61,761 bases of DNA from Oscillospiraceae bacterium (lineage in GTDB: Bacteria; Bacillota_A; Clostridia; Oscillospirales; Oscillospiraceae). Under the pieces are notes generated by a model. That model searched no databases. It saw only the letters and a program-made list of their open reading frames with translations, and was not told the origin of the DNA. The stretch is taken from positions 1 to 61,761 of the forward strand of contig JAFYLN010000013.1 of NCBI GenBank assembly GCA_017537045.1. Direction: 5' to 3'. Of this stretch, positions 33,201 to 40,136 are shown piece after piece. Position numbers and translations under genes: made by a program. How positions within the stretch are numbered: the first letter of the stretch is position 1; each line of letters starts with the position of its first letter.

Positions 33201-35201
33201 GATAACGGTACTGCCGTCCGCCGCCACGGTGATGCCGGAGTCATAGACCAGATCGTAGAATCCGTCATACTCTTTTTCCAGTCCGGTGCCCACGGGAGAG
33301 CCGGTCAGTCCGGTCATGGTTTCTGTCTTGACGGCGGTGTAGTCGTTACCGCTGATATCCTGCTGATAGTGAACCACCTTGTAGTCCACATAGTCAGGGA
33401 GATAGGTAACGGTGTAAGCCAGAGAGCCAGAACAATCGGTAATTGTTTGCGTGATTCGCCCCTGATCCGGCTTATAGCCCACGACAGCAGGGCTCTCCAC
33501 ATCCAGAACATAGTCCTGTCCGGCAAACAGGGATGCGGTATATGCCTGAGCGGCAGTATTGCCGTTCTCGAACTTGTACTGAATGATGATGGAGTAGCTC
33601 ACACCATCGTCAGCGGTTGTAACAGGTTCGTTTGCTGCGCCGCTGCGGGGAGCCGCGGCAAAAATCATCTGCTCCTGGGGTACCGCTTCTTCCACGATCA
33701 CGGGGATAGGATCGCTGACCTTGGTTTCGCCGCCAACGGTTGCCACGCAGCGGACATAGGTGCTGCCGTAGTAGTCAATGATGCTCAGGAACATAGCCGG
33801 AGAAACTAGGATGCCCTTTCCGGTCTCGTCCGCAATATTCACCCAGAGGTCATTGGCATTGTTATAGCAGACCTGCCACTGGTAAGATACATCACCCGCC
33901 AGATCCGTCCATGCGCTCAGACTGGATTTCATACCCTCGATCAGAATGAAACCTTCGTCCGTAACAGGATCACCGTATTCGTCCACAAGGGAAACCTCCG
34001 CACCGGGGGTCATAGTGGGATTAGCGGGGATCACGGGGGCAGTATCGGGCTTATATTCGTCCTCGTGCTCCATGCCGCAGTCATAGCCAGCGCAATAGGG
34101 GCACCAGGTATGGTTTTCGGTGCAGTCCACCTCGCCGCAGGCGGGGCAGATCAGATGGGATTTGCCGCAGTCGTAATCTTCGCAGCGGTCGCACCAGAAG
34201 TGGATCTTGATGCAGTCATTTTCACCGCAGATCTCACATGTGTTTGACCTCTCGCAGAAGTCGCAGTTGCCGCATCGGCAGGTGCAGCCTTCGGTGCCGG
34301 TGCAGTTCTCACAGCCGCAGTCGCAGGGATTTTCGGACTGGGTATGGTCTTCTCCGCAGTCGTATTCCTTGCACTCAGTGCACCAAGTCACCACTACCAG
34401 CTTCGTAGCTTCCAGATAGACCGTATCATCAGAATAGCCGCCGGCAGTGGGCCAGCTGTAGTTCGGTGCGGCTTTCAGACGGTAGTAGGTCACGCCGTCC
34501 TTCTCCAAAACTTCGGATATTTCCATAAAGGCAGGGTAACTGCCCACGATAACATATGACCAGTTTGGTTCAGCCACATAGCCGAACATTGTGCTTGCGG
34601 TCAGCTTCACATACTTGCCCATCATGGGATGGGGTTCTTCCTCGTCGCCCTCGTCAATGGCTGCCACCGGCTCGGTTGCAGCTTCCGTAGGCTCCGTTGC
34701 GTTGTGATCCTTGCCGCAGTTGTCATACTTGCAAATCTCGCACCAGTTGGTGTGGTCAGCAGTACAGTCAATGACTGCGCAGGTTTCGCAGGGCTTGTGT
34801 TCCTTAGTACAGTCGATGGTACCGCAGGTGGGACAATGGTTCTGACCACAGTTGTCAACCTTACAATCGGCACACCAGTTGGTATGATCGGCGGTGCAAT
34901 CCAGAGTGCCGCACTTGTCGCAAGTCTTATGCTCCGTGCTGCAGTCGATAGCACCGCAGGTATCGCAATGGTTCTGGCCGCAGTCATCCTTCTGGCAATC
35001 GGAACACCAATTCAGATGCTCGGATGTACAGCCAACGGTGCCACAAGTGGTGCAAGATGCTTCTGTTGCTGCCTCAGTAGGTGTTTCTGTTGGTGTAATA
35101 GTCACGTCCGTGCTGTCCGTCGCAAAGGCAGGAGCCGGAAAAATACTCACGACCATCAGGAGAGCAAGCAGAAATGACAGTATTCTTTTCTTCATATTCA
35201 T
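27207..35201 (-). CDS. Giant InlB-repeat, Cys/His-rich surface protein
   Basis: 2664 residues. Signal peptide (MNMKKRILSFLLALLMVVSIFPAPAFA); Thr/Glu-rich stretch; residues about 45-160 and 290-390 are tandem CxxC repeats of the form CDTCGAIDCSTEH and WCADCKVDNCGQNHC, which look metal-binding; residues about 850-1000 have a second Cys/His cluster (HTHSSSCYSDVLSCG). Then many Listeria-Bacteroides/InlB B-repeats (YTFAGWTPEVVAVTGDTTY type, about ten near the C-terminus) and a final YTVTEKDGW domain. No LPXTG motif. It is probably secreted by the Sec route and held by the TasA-like partners. The opposite strand has long spurious ORFs because of the repeats. Confidence 0.9.
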   Translation of the reverse strand: MNMKKRILSFLLALLMVVSIFPAPAFATDSTDVTITPTETPTEAATEASCTTCGTVGCTSEHLNWCSDCQKDDCGQNHCDTCGAIDCSTEHKTCDKCGTLDCTADHTNWCADCKVDNCGQNHCPTCGTIDCTKEHKPCETCAVIDCTADHTNWCEICKYDNCGKDHNATEPTEAATEPVAAIDEGDEEEPHPMMGKYVKLTASTMFGYVAEPNWSYVIVGSYPAFMEISEVLEKDGVTYYRLKAAPNYSWPTAGGYSDDTVYLEATKLVVVTWCTECKEYDCGEDHTQSENPCDCGCENCTGTEGCTCRCGNCDFCERSNTCEICGENDCIKIHFWCDRCEDYDCGKSHLICPACGEVDCTENHTWCPYCAGYDCGMEHEDEYKPDTAPVIPANPTMTPGAEVSLVDEYGDPVTDEGFILIEGMKSSLSAWTDLAGDVSYQWQVCYNNANDLWVNIADETGKGILVSPAMFLSIIDYYGSTYVRCVATVGGETKVSDPIPVIVEEAVPQEQMIFAAAPRSGAANEPVTTADDGVSYSIIIQYKFENGNTAAQAYTASLFAGQDYVLDVESPAVVGYKPDQGRITQTITDCSGSLAYTVTYLPDYVDYKVVHYQQDISGNDYTAVKTETMTGLTGSPVGTGLEKEYDGFYDLVYDSGITVAADGSTVINIYYDRYYYLVSLDMNGGFGVEPIYARYGTYITAAALVPQRTGYSFAGWSPALPSEVHIGGSSHTAQWAKADTGFTVAFWYENANDEDYTFVGSVQQTAVTGSKVNGETYKDVAFEGRDDEHFTYEKADTNVEIAADGSSVVNVYFSRNTYLLEYYYYKCHHTHSSSCYSDVLSCGMSIHSHTLSCMSNIADSSANWPNSTWLDNNGTKANYEVTKCTLNQFYYVYYNGSFYRINSYSSTVNYGANGCPGYLHTAHSSSCYTKTLSCSHKSGATGWSCGCSNDLSNTSRWYAAYSGYHKYEEYVGDIHMQYGTSAGYRLIDVYRDGVATGETPTGGGAVGTFASMYGGYTAFYRSSDGGRPFYMTYWLESADGNGTRVFDGKTFVKSTTFFTMMSFVSFENDYQIGTPHGFNSYKATFGDADNSGSATDTFTNYLSTSQDSQSPYNNFYYTRKTYTLTYFNGSTQVATRTMKFEEPLTSTYNLQNLAMTSPYGSGYYFAGWCLDADCTIPVSWGSTKMPEGGMAVYAKWAPVTHTVTTYQTKGGTKLGTYTASHGTAVGNAPSDPVRDGYNFVTWLYEEDGTVKAYNFSMPVYKDLTLYAEWTSDSLASGTITYVDQATGKAIAEPTPITGLVGASKTYAAKTGTELNSGYQTGYFPAVSSHNIEFSTSESQNNWIFYYTKMDEVAYTVRYLEKDTNKVLHAETTGKSNAGKITVTHVTITGYAADAYSKDLVLSSDPALNVVTFYYTKDDVHAPVQVEHYIQNTTGTGYTHYFTEQPYNGNIGETQTAVPLTLTGFTYNSGISTNGVELTASGLVLKLYYDRNTYDYTFRFLVDGTTTELRDAVTGSGLYGAQVSQVAPAIPGYDLTTSGSLTVTIGTNADDNVRTFYYEEDTVTIRYQVGSVNGGTVDPASETVLAVNGDPDGSTATAAEDYVFKGWYTTFACNGTAVSTDANFEPSKNSDGVYEAKTYYAKFEEVKVTINYAVEMPDGAEAAATLTKTSEQVSILSGKAEGSAVDTIPEKYEFAGWYDADGNKVGNTESFVPTMDGDKWVDGTTYTAKFVEEKATINYVAVGNGSVTPATEEVNMVTGEAVGAAATATENVAWFVGWYDNAACEGTALSTDAAFAPELPSGGWEETQTYYAKFEKIQYTISFDTNGGTPATIDPISYVYGDTLTLPEVTNENYVVTWTVKENAGDWTMDSEVKNGTINHYGDVTLVANWTIDAIWIDWDFNILNSNKDDILYSQSNVPCGTDPVYAGVATDALAARRNTAQYTYTFKEWMEEDLSQYETLLGDEIKGIIVYRADYERTVNKYTVTWLNEDGTTIDTTEVEYGTIPTHTAPTKEETAEFTYTFAGWTPEVVAVTGDTTYKATFTEAKRSYTITWLNDDDSVIDTTSVVYGEVPTHADPSKAATAEYTYTFAGWSPEVAAVIGEATYKATYTTEKNKYTITWKNEDGTILETDAGVEYGTMPSYDGETPTKEPYNQYTYTFRAWSPEIVTVTGDAVYIASFDPHENFYTVTWVNHDGEVLETDKNVAWDTMPEYNGDTPEKTGNAEHSYTFAGWSPTVSKVNGHATYTATFAESVNTYTVTWKNEDGTVLETDEDMVYGAMPSYDGETPEKAATAQYTYTFDGWDKEVVAVTGDVTYTAKFSATVNKYTVTFVDEDGTTILKEATEYDYGTAAEVIVKPADPTKDSTDEFTYSFAGWTPEIKDVTGDATYTAAYTETKNQYTLRGEIVHGTVTGPVTVDYNAAARIQFKADSGYRMTGWSYSDKTGDRSGTFASQQQTEWDFGFNNLLQNIVITVNTAPIEYTITYDLRGGALAEGTTNPETYTVETETFTLNNPTKAGYKFMGWATSENANTGAETVTIVQGTTGDKTFYAVWEKSLVDLTITATTANSEQNFIFTVSGTRSDGVAFTPIDVVLCSENNFQVTIKDMPVGEYTVTEKDGWNWRENAVDNKPADLRTTSQTVSFDFGVVDDLHWLSGYSYRKKGGS

Positions 35202-35213
35202 AGCCCTCCTTTC

Positions 35214-35789
35214 TTAGGTTTCAGGCCAGCCAAGTGCTTCCCAAACGGTTGCGCCGTTGTTTGCCTGCTGTACGCCTTGCGCAGTTGCGATAATTTCAAC
35301 GGTACAATTCTGATATTTGTTATCCATATAAGGCCCGGAGAAAACCACTTCTTCAAACAGGGGTTTTGTGGTCTCGCCGGATGCAATGGCGGTGTTGTAA
35401 TACCACCAGCCGTCCTTCTCGGTCCAGTTGGTTGCGTCGGGATCAATGACGATCACCTTTGCCAACTCGTCGGCGGGGATCTCCATTTCCTTGCCGTCAG
35501 CGTCATAGACGGTCAGGGTGTAATTCATCCGCACCCACGCTGCCTGATCGGTACTCTGGACGGACACGATCTTGCTGACCGTTGTTGCGGGCATTACCGG
35601 GATGGGCTGGCTAGGATATGGCTGCAAAGTGCCGTTTACCAACTGCTGCTCCACCACCTTGACCTCAATGCCGCCGGAGGTGATCACATTCCGAGCTGTA
35701 TCAGAGGTTGTGAAATAGGCATAGGTGCCGCCGGTGATCAGCGACAGGCAGATCACGATAGCCGCAATATATAAAATTTTCTTCTTCAT
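35214..35789 (-). CDS. TasA-like SipW-dependent protein
   Basis: 191 residues from the ATG at 35789 (GGGAG upstream). MKKKILYIAAIVICLSLITGGTYAYFTTSDTARN is the SipW-type signal with cleavage near TYA-YF. The body contains VSVQSTDQAAWVRMNYTL and WWYYNTAIASGETTKPLFEE, patterns of the alternate-signal-mediated exported (camelysin-like) family. Lies 12 bases before the giant gene. Confidence 0.82.
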   Translation of the reverse strand: MKKKILYIAAIVICLSLITGGTYAYFTTSDTARNVITSGGIEVKVVEQQLVNGTLQPYPSQPIPVMPATTVSKIVSVQSTDQAAWVRMNYTLTVYDADGKEMEIPADELAKVIVIDPDATNWTEKDGWWYYNTAIASGETTKPLFEEVVFSGPYMDNKYQNCTVEIIATAQGVQQANNGATVWEALGWPET

Positions 35790-35982
35790 ACACTTATCTC
35801 CCATCAAAACAGGATTGAAACCGCTTACAGCGGGTAATTTCAAATCAAAGTCCCAAAACGCAGGACATACAAGGGCATCTTACCTCCCGTCATTGCGAAC
35901 CAGTCCGCAGACTGGTGTGGCAATCCGTTCTTTAAGGTGTCCTTGTATGCCCTGCGCCCATGCGGGCGCAGGGTATTCAGTA
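35790..35982 (-). other. Intercistronic region with hairpins
   Basis: Contains TGCCCTGCGCCC / GGGCGCAGGGTA (around 35949-35977) and a CCAGTCCGCAGACTGG hairpin inside a CATTGCGAA...GGCAATCC repeat module. May tune expression between the upstream TasA-like genes and the downstream genes. Confidence 0.45.
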
Positions 35983-36747
35983 TTAGGTGAAGTCAAATGC
36001 TTCGGGGAAAGCAGTAGTCATAGCGGTGTAGCAATCCTTGAAACCGTTGGTCTGAGTTGCATAAGCAACAACATTGATTTCCATACCGTTCACGGCTGCC
36101 ATATCTGCATTATCCCAAGTTTCAGGAATTACCATCTTGTTAAAGGGAGTAATAGCAGTTCCATCAGTCTGGGCACCTTCAAAGAACATATAGATGGTGT
36201 AAGTCAGGTTCGCAGCATCAGCGATCTGGTAAACGGAGTATCTATCATCGCCGTAGACCTTCATTCCATTTACACCATTGAGAGGATGTTCCTTCTCAGG
36301 CACAGTACCGATATAGTCACCTTCCAAAATAGCCTCTGCGTTCAGCATATCCTTCCAATGCTCCATGCAGATACCATTCTTCCGCAGCACTGCCATATCG
36401 GTACCATCAGCAAAGGTAACGGTGATGATTGCTGCAACATAAGCATCCTCAGAACCATCATCAACAGTAATGGTGGGGTCCTTGGTAACGGTCATACCGG
36501 GGAACAGGTGATACTCCTGAGTGGCAGTAGTACGGGTAGTGCCATCAGCGATCAGGTCACCAAAGGTGTTGCTTTCAGGATCGTTGTCCAGCTTGATTTT
36601 TGCTTCATCCAGAGAAATACCTACATTGCCAGCCACAAATGTATTAGTCTGAGCATGGGTGTCGGTGAAGTATGCCATGGTGCCGCCAACAATGGCGATA
36701 GCCAGCATAGCTACGCACAGCACGATGGCAAGAATTTTCTTCTTCAT
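35983..36747 (-). CDS. TasA-like SipW-dependent protein
   Basis: 254 residues. Signal MKKKILAIVLCVAMLAIAIVGGTMAYFTD, then THAQTNTFVAGNVGISLDEA, the conserved region after cleavage in TasA/CalY proteins. HLFPGMTVTKDPTITVDDGSEDAYVAAIITVTF is the classic camelysin motif (KDP...V.N...DAYV). It is the largest of the small fibre-like proteins here and may be a main subunit. No catalytic metalloprotease residues (HExxH) are seen. Confidence 0.85.
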   Translation of the reverse strand: MKKKILAIVLCVAMLAIAIVGGTMAYFTDTHAQTNTFVAGNVGISLDEAKIKLDNDPESNTFGDLIADGTTRTTATQEYHLFPGMTVTKDPTITVDDGSEDAYVAAIITVTFADGTDMAVLRKNGICMEHWKDMLNAEAILEGDYIGTVPEKEHPLNGVNGMKVYGDDRYSVYQIADAANLTYTIYMFFEGAQTDGTAITPFNKMVIPETWDNADMAAVNGMEINVVAYATQTNGFKDCYTAMTTAFPEAFDFT

Positions 36748-36768
36748 GGTTTTACTTCCTTTCTTAGA

Positions 36769-37377
36769 TTAGTTGGTTGCGTTCTTTGCCTGATCCCATG
36801 CATCAGCAGCGGAATTGAATCCGTCTTTTTGAATAGCATAGGCGGTGAAGGTCAGTCCCATGGTATAGTTGCTAATGTTGTCCTTGGTGATTTGGGAGCT
36901 GACGGTAATGGTGTTACCATTGATAATGCCGTACTTTTCGGTTTCAGCAGTATTGGCGGTGTCGGTATCAACAACTACTTCGCGGTAGTAAACACCGGGA
37001 ACATTTTCCAGCTTTGTCCAGCTGTCAGCAACAGTCCATTTCATTTCCTGGTTGTCGCCAATAGAGAATGTTCCTTTGCTTTCTGTCCAGCCCCTAGCTT
37101 CCACCTTCACAAAAATATAGGCAGCAACATTATTGCCGCTAAAGGTAACAACAGGGTCTTTCGTAATGTCCACACCAGGAGTTACAATGTAGCTGTCACC
37201 TGTGGTTTCAGCGAGGCTAAGTGTACCAATCTCACCGGCAACAAAGGTATTGGTTACGGTAGAGGACTTAGCCATCAGGTAAGCCAGAGTGCCACCTGCA
37301 ACGCAGCCAATCAGAAGGACAACTGCCAGCAGAAGGACAACGACCTTCATGCTCACGTTTTTCTTCTTTGCGTACAT
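36769..37377 (-). CDS. TasA-like SipW-dependent protein
   Basis: 202 residues from the ATG at 37377, next to AAAGGAGG. Signal MKVVVLLLAVVLLIGCVAGG followed by TLAYLMAKSSTVTNTFVAGE. VDITKDPVVTFSGNNVAAYIFVKVE is the camelysin-type KDP motif; C-terminus YTMGLTFTAYAIQKDGF. Paralogue of the 35983 and 37451 proteins. Confidence 0.85.
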   Translation of the reverse strand: MYAKKKNVSMKVVVLLLAVVLLIGCVAGGTLAYLMAKSSTVTNTFVAGEIGTLSLAETTGDSYIVTPGVDITKDPVVTFSGNNVAAYIFVKVEARGWTESKGTFSIGDNQEMKWTVADSWTKLENVPGVYYREVVVDTDTANTAETEKYGIINGNTITVSSQITKDNISNYTMGLTFTAYAIQKDGFNSAADAWDQAKNATN

Positions 37378-37450
37378 AGGATTTTCCTCCTTTCTTCGAG
37401 ATTTAGAATGGTTATTTCTCGGAATCACTTCCGGGGAATACAATTACTTA

Positions 37451-38125
37451 TTAGCCAAATGCTGTCCAAGCGGCATTTGCATCAGCAAAAGTATCAGCCT
37501 GAATAGCTTCAGCAGTAACTGTGATGGTGACACCTTCCAGATTCTTAATCAGCTCATTGGTCATATCGGTAGGCAGAGTAATGGTGGTGAACAGATCGGG
37601 CAGAACAGTATTGCCTGTTGTGTTCTTGGAAACAACGCCATTAGTTGCCAACTCGCCAACATAACGGAACTCATAAACACCAGCATTGTAAGAGGTGTAA
37701 GCCCAATCCTCTGCTTTCCAACCGTCAACAATCAAGTGCAGGTTGAAAACACCATCGGTGACATAAGGAAGATTGTCACCATGAATACCAGAGTAAGTCA
37801 GGCCTTCAAATGCTGCTGCCAGCTTAGCAGGATCACTTACAGTAACCTTCATGCGTACATAGCAAGGCTCACTGTCCTTCAGGACGGTGACAGTAGGATC
37901 TTTGTCAACAGGCTTGCCAGGGATCAAGTGAAGAGACAGACCGACGGTACCATCCTGATGTGTGGTTTCACCTGTTTCATGCAGTTCAATGCCTACTTGT
38001 CCCACTGTAAATGTATTCTTGACAGTCTTTACAGAGGTGAGGTAAGCCACGGTGCCAGCCACAGATGCACCAATCAGCAAAACTGCACACAGCAGCAGAG
38101 CAACGATTTTCTTTGCCTTTTTCAT
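37451..38125 (-). CDS. TasA-like SipW-dependent protein
   Basis: 224 residues from the ATG at 38125 with AAAGGAAG upstream. Signal KKIVALLLCAVLLIGASVAG then TVAYLTSVKTVKNTFTVGQVGIEL. PGKPVDKDPTVTVLKDSEPCYVRMKVTV is the KDP motif, and VTITVTAEAIQADTF closes the domain. First of the TasA-like genes after sipW. Confidence 0.85.
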   Translation of the reverse strand: MKKAKKIVALLLCAVLLIGASVAGTVAYLTSVKTVKNTFTVGQVGIELHETGETTHQDGTVGLSLHLIPGKPVDKDPTVTVLKDSEPCYVRMKVTVSDPAKLAAAFEGLTYSGIHGDNLPYVTDGVFNLHLIVDGWKAEDWAYTSYNAGVYEFRYVGELATNGVVSKNTTGNTVLPDLFTTITLPTDMTNELIKNLEGVTITVTAEAIQADTFADANAAWTAFG

Positions 38126-38196
38126 TTTGTGTACTTCCTTTCGTATGTCAATTTTTATGGATTTATATATTTTCACGCAGGAGCGTGTTATTTCTG

Positions 38197-38718
38197 TTAG
38201 GACTTTTTCTTTTTGTCCTCGTCGGAGAAAATATCTGGGAGGAACACCAGCAGTATTAGGATCGCACCGCCGGAGATGGCTATGTATTTTCCGGGGGGAT
38301 TTTGGATATAGTTGGACACATAGCCAAGGTAAGGGATGGAGAACACTGGCTTGCCGATGATGTTCTTATAATGAACAGAGGTTCCATCGGGCTGTTCATT
38401 GGCATCTCCCTGCGTGAAATAGCGGATGGTGTTGGGATCTTCTTCATCCACCAGCACCTCAATGATCCGGTGGGTAACAACGGTGTCCTGACTGACCATG
38501 TAAGTAATGGGGTCGCCAACCTTCAGTTCCTTATAGTCCACGGATTTTACATAGATCAGAGAGCCGACTTCGTAGGTAGGCCGCATACTACCGGACAATA
38601 CCACGAAAGGCTGCAAGCCTATGAGCCGCACACCTACCAGGGCGATTGCCAGCAGAACCACAATGCCAACCAGTACACCGCTGATCCAGTTCCATATTCT
38701 CTTTATCGTTTTACTCAT
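38197..38718 (-). CDS. sipW: Signal peptidase I, SipW type
   Basis: 173 residues from the ATG at 38718 (GGAGA upstream), the start overlapping the AP2 stop by 4 bases. N-terminal and C-terminal membrane helices. Catalytic Ser in VVLSGSMRPTYEVG; His replaces the usual Lys in DTVVTHRIIEV, giving the Ser-His dyad of ER-type/SipW peptidases. It should cleave the GT(L/M/V)AY signals of the following TasA-like proteins. Confidence 0.92.
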   Translation of the reverse strand: MSKTIKRIWNWISGVLVGIVVLLAIALVGVRLIGLQPFVVLSGSMRPTYEVGSLIYVKSVDYKELKVGDPITYMVSQDTVVTHRIIEVLVDEEDPNTIRYFTQGDANEQPDGTSVHYKNIIGKPVFSIPYLGYVSNYIQNPPGKYIAISGGAILILLVFLPDIFSDEDKKKKS

Positions 38719-39785
38719 TCTATCTCCTGCTTTCCAACTTGTCTGGTTAGAGCCCAATCCGGGAAGCTAAACGGATCATCAGCTAATTTCTTTTCCGCCG
38801 CCTGCCTTATAGCAATCGCTTCTTCGATGCTTTTGTAACTTCCCAGCTGATAGGTCACCCTTTGCCAGGTAATCTTCGCCGCCCATTTATTGCGCTTCCT
38901 GTGTACACCGGGATGGCCACTGGTATTATTGCTACGGAGAGCCGGGAATAGGTGCGACTCTGGTTGATCCTGTTTCGGCTGTTTGTTTTCTGCCCTCACT
39001 TTTGTCCGATCTGGCAGAGCTGGATCATCTTTATGTAATTCCTCGTAGAAATCAAGCAAACCCAGTGCATCCATCTGGACAAGTTCTTTCCCTCTGGCTC
39101 TGGCTTTCACAGCATCTTCCAGCTTGTCATAACAGCCAAGTGAAATGTCTCGTCCCTTGTATTTGATGTAAGCTTTCCACTTGCCACGTTTAACGGTGAC
39201 ACCGGTATAACCACTCATTGCCCTTGTACTGTGGACTTGTTCTTCCAAGGACTGCCGCAAACTTGTTCCGCCAATATATTTATTGGCTTCCTTAAAATGT
39301 GCACCACGAAGACAGCCACAACTAACAGTATTGCCGGTTAGTAGACGTGTAGCTGGAAATTCCACTTCCTTGCCGCATTTGCATCGGCACCGCCAGATAT
39401 AGTCCTTGCGGTTCTTTTCTCCGGTTGGTTCGATGGCTGTCAGATATCCAAATTGTTTTCCTGTAAGATCCTTTGTTCTCCCCCGATTGAATCGAATGTC
39501 GGAAAATCCCATATAGTCCAAATAGCGATTGACACCTTTTACGTAGTTTAGCTCCGTTTTGGGGGTATAACCATGGTCTTTCAGGCTTTGCCGCCACGCA
39601 AGCAGTAAATCTTTTGTAAGGATCTTATCGTCAGGCAGCCATTCATACAGAAACGATGTTACACGCCTACAGCGGCGCATGGCATTTTCTGATGCGCCCC
39701 GGTTCTGTTCTTCCCGTAGATAAGCGGCAATACTTTCAGGAGTCATGGTGTATGATTTCGCGGCTGCAGGATTTTCTTCGCGCAC
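38715..39785 (-). CDS. AP2-domain regulator with recombinase-like N-terminus
   Basis: 356 residues, GTG start at 39785 with GGAGGGG upstream. Residues 14-100 (SIAAYLREEQNRGASENAMR..) resemble the SAM-like core-binding domain of the recombinase at 40159 (EFASYLRREEKSTATQEKYL) but no catalytic Arg-His-Arg-Tyr domain follows. Next is a Cys cluster (WRCRCKCGKE..VSCGCLRG), then two AP2-like DNA-binding modules (SGYTGVTVKRGKWKAYIKY; SGHPGVHRKRNKWAAKITW). It is the first gene of the surface operon, adjacent to the invertible segment. Likely a transcription factor or a factor that acts at the recombination sites; both are inferred. Confidence 0.8.
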   Translation of the reverse strand: MREENPAAAKSYTMTPESIAAYLREEQNRGASENAMRRCRRVTSFLYEWLPDDKILTKDLLLAWRQSLKDHGYTPKTELNYVKGVNRYLDYMGFSDIRFNRGRTKDLTGKQFGYLTAIEPTGEKNRKDYIWRCRCKCGKEVEFPATRLLTGNTVSCGCLRGAHFKEANKYIGGTSLRQSLEEQVHSTRAMSGYTGVTVKRGKWKAYIKYKGRDISLGCYDKLEDAVKARARGKELVQMDALGLLDFYEELHKDDPALPDRTKVRAENKQPKQDQPESHLFPALRSNNTSGHPGVHRKRNKWAAKITWQRVTYQLGSYKSIEEAIAIRQAAEKKLADDPFSFPDWALTRQVGKQEIE

Positions 39786-39787
39786 TT

Positions 39788-39812
39788 GACACCCCTCCGA
39801 AACGCAGGTGTC
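39788..39812 (-). promoter_or_regulatory. Hairpin over the ribosome binding site of the AP2 gene
   Basis: GACACC (39788-39793) pairs with GGTGTC (39807-39812). The loop and 3' arm include GGAGGGG of the AP2 gene, so translation of the operon leader gene may be restrained. Confidence 0.4.
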
Positions 39813-39830
39813 ACATAATGCTGATTATGT
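39813..39830 (-). repeat. Recombination site L (inverted copy)
   Basis: ACATAATGCTGATTATGT, the reverse complement of the sites at 40075 and 40137. The 7-bp arms ACATAAT/ATTATGT surround a 4-bp asymmetric core, the layout of tyrosine recombinase core sites. It sits 27 bases upstream of the AP2 gene start. Confidence 0.8.
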
Positions 39831-40074
39831 AGTAGCTTAAATCCGACGAGTATCCCTTAATAATTAGCTGGATCAGATTTTGGGCATAGAGAAGTACACC
39901 CTCTCCAAATTTTAGAAAAAAGCGGAGGTGAGGGTGTGGTTTGTACTGCCTTTTAGAAAAGGAATTCGCTTAGATATTAGAATTCCGTTTTGCTACTTGA
40001 AATTTAAAGCCTAAAGTTATATAATTTCTAATGGAATGTTGTCTATGTAGGTGTTTGAGGGAATCAGTATTACA
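39831..40074. other. Putative invertible DNA segment carrying a promoter
   Basis: 244 bp between oppositely oriented sites L and R1, no coding potential. It holds an outward promoter at 39997-40025, an inverted pair GGAATTC/GAATTCC (39961-39985) and a longer imperfect hairpin ACACCCT/AGGGTGT (about 39886-39947). In this sequence the promoter points to higher coordinates, away from the reverse surface operon. Inversion would place it about 60 bases before the AP2 ribosome binding site. Confidence 0.7.
39997..40025 (+). promoter_or_regulatory. Promoter inside the invertible segment (OFF orientation)
   Basis: TTGAAA (39997-40002), 17-bp spacer, TATAAT (40020-40025), in an AT-rich context. As oriented it reads into sites R1 and R2 and then antisense into the recombinase gene. 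Confidence 0.75.
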
Positions 40075-40092
40075 ACATAATCAGCATTATGT
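40075..40092 (+). repeat. Recombination site R1
   Basis: ACATAATCAGCATTATGT, exact inverted match to site L and exact direct match to R2. Flanks outside the 18 bp do not match. Confidence 0.8.
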
Positions 40093-40109
40093 TGCCGTTC
40101 CGGCGAAGA

Positions 40110-40133
40110 AGCTCAGCGGAAGGCTGGGCTTTT
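40110..40133 (+). terminator. Small terminator between R1 and R2
   Basis: AGCTCAGC (40110-40117) / GCTGGGCT (40123-40130) followed by TTT. In the present orientation it would stop transcripts from the invertible promoter before they reach the recombinase gene. Confidence 0.6.
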
Positions 40134-40136
40134 ATC

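Noticed and set aside
35983..38125. TasA-like proteins as metalloproteases (camelysin, M73)
   Set aside because: No HExxH or other metal-binding catalytic motif is visible; the family label does not prove protease activity.
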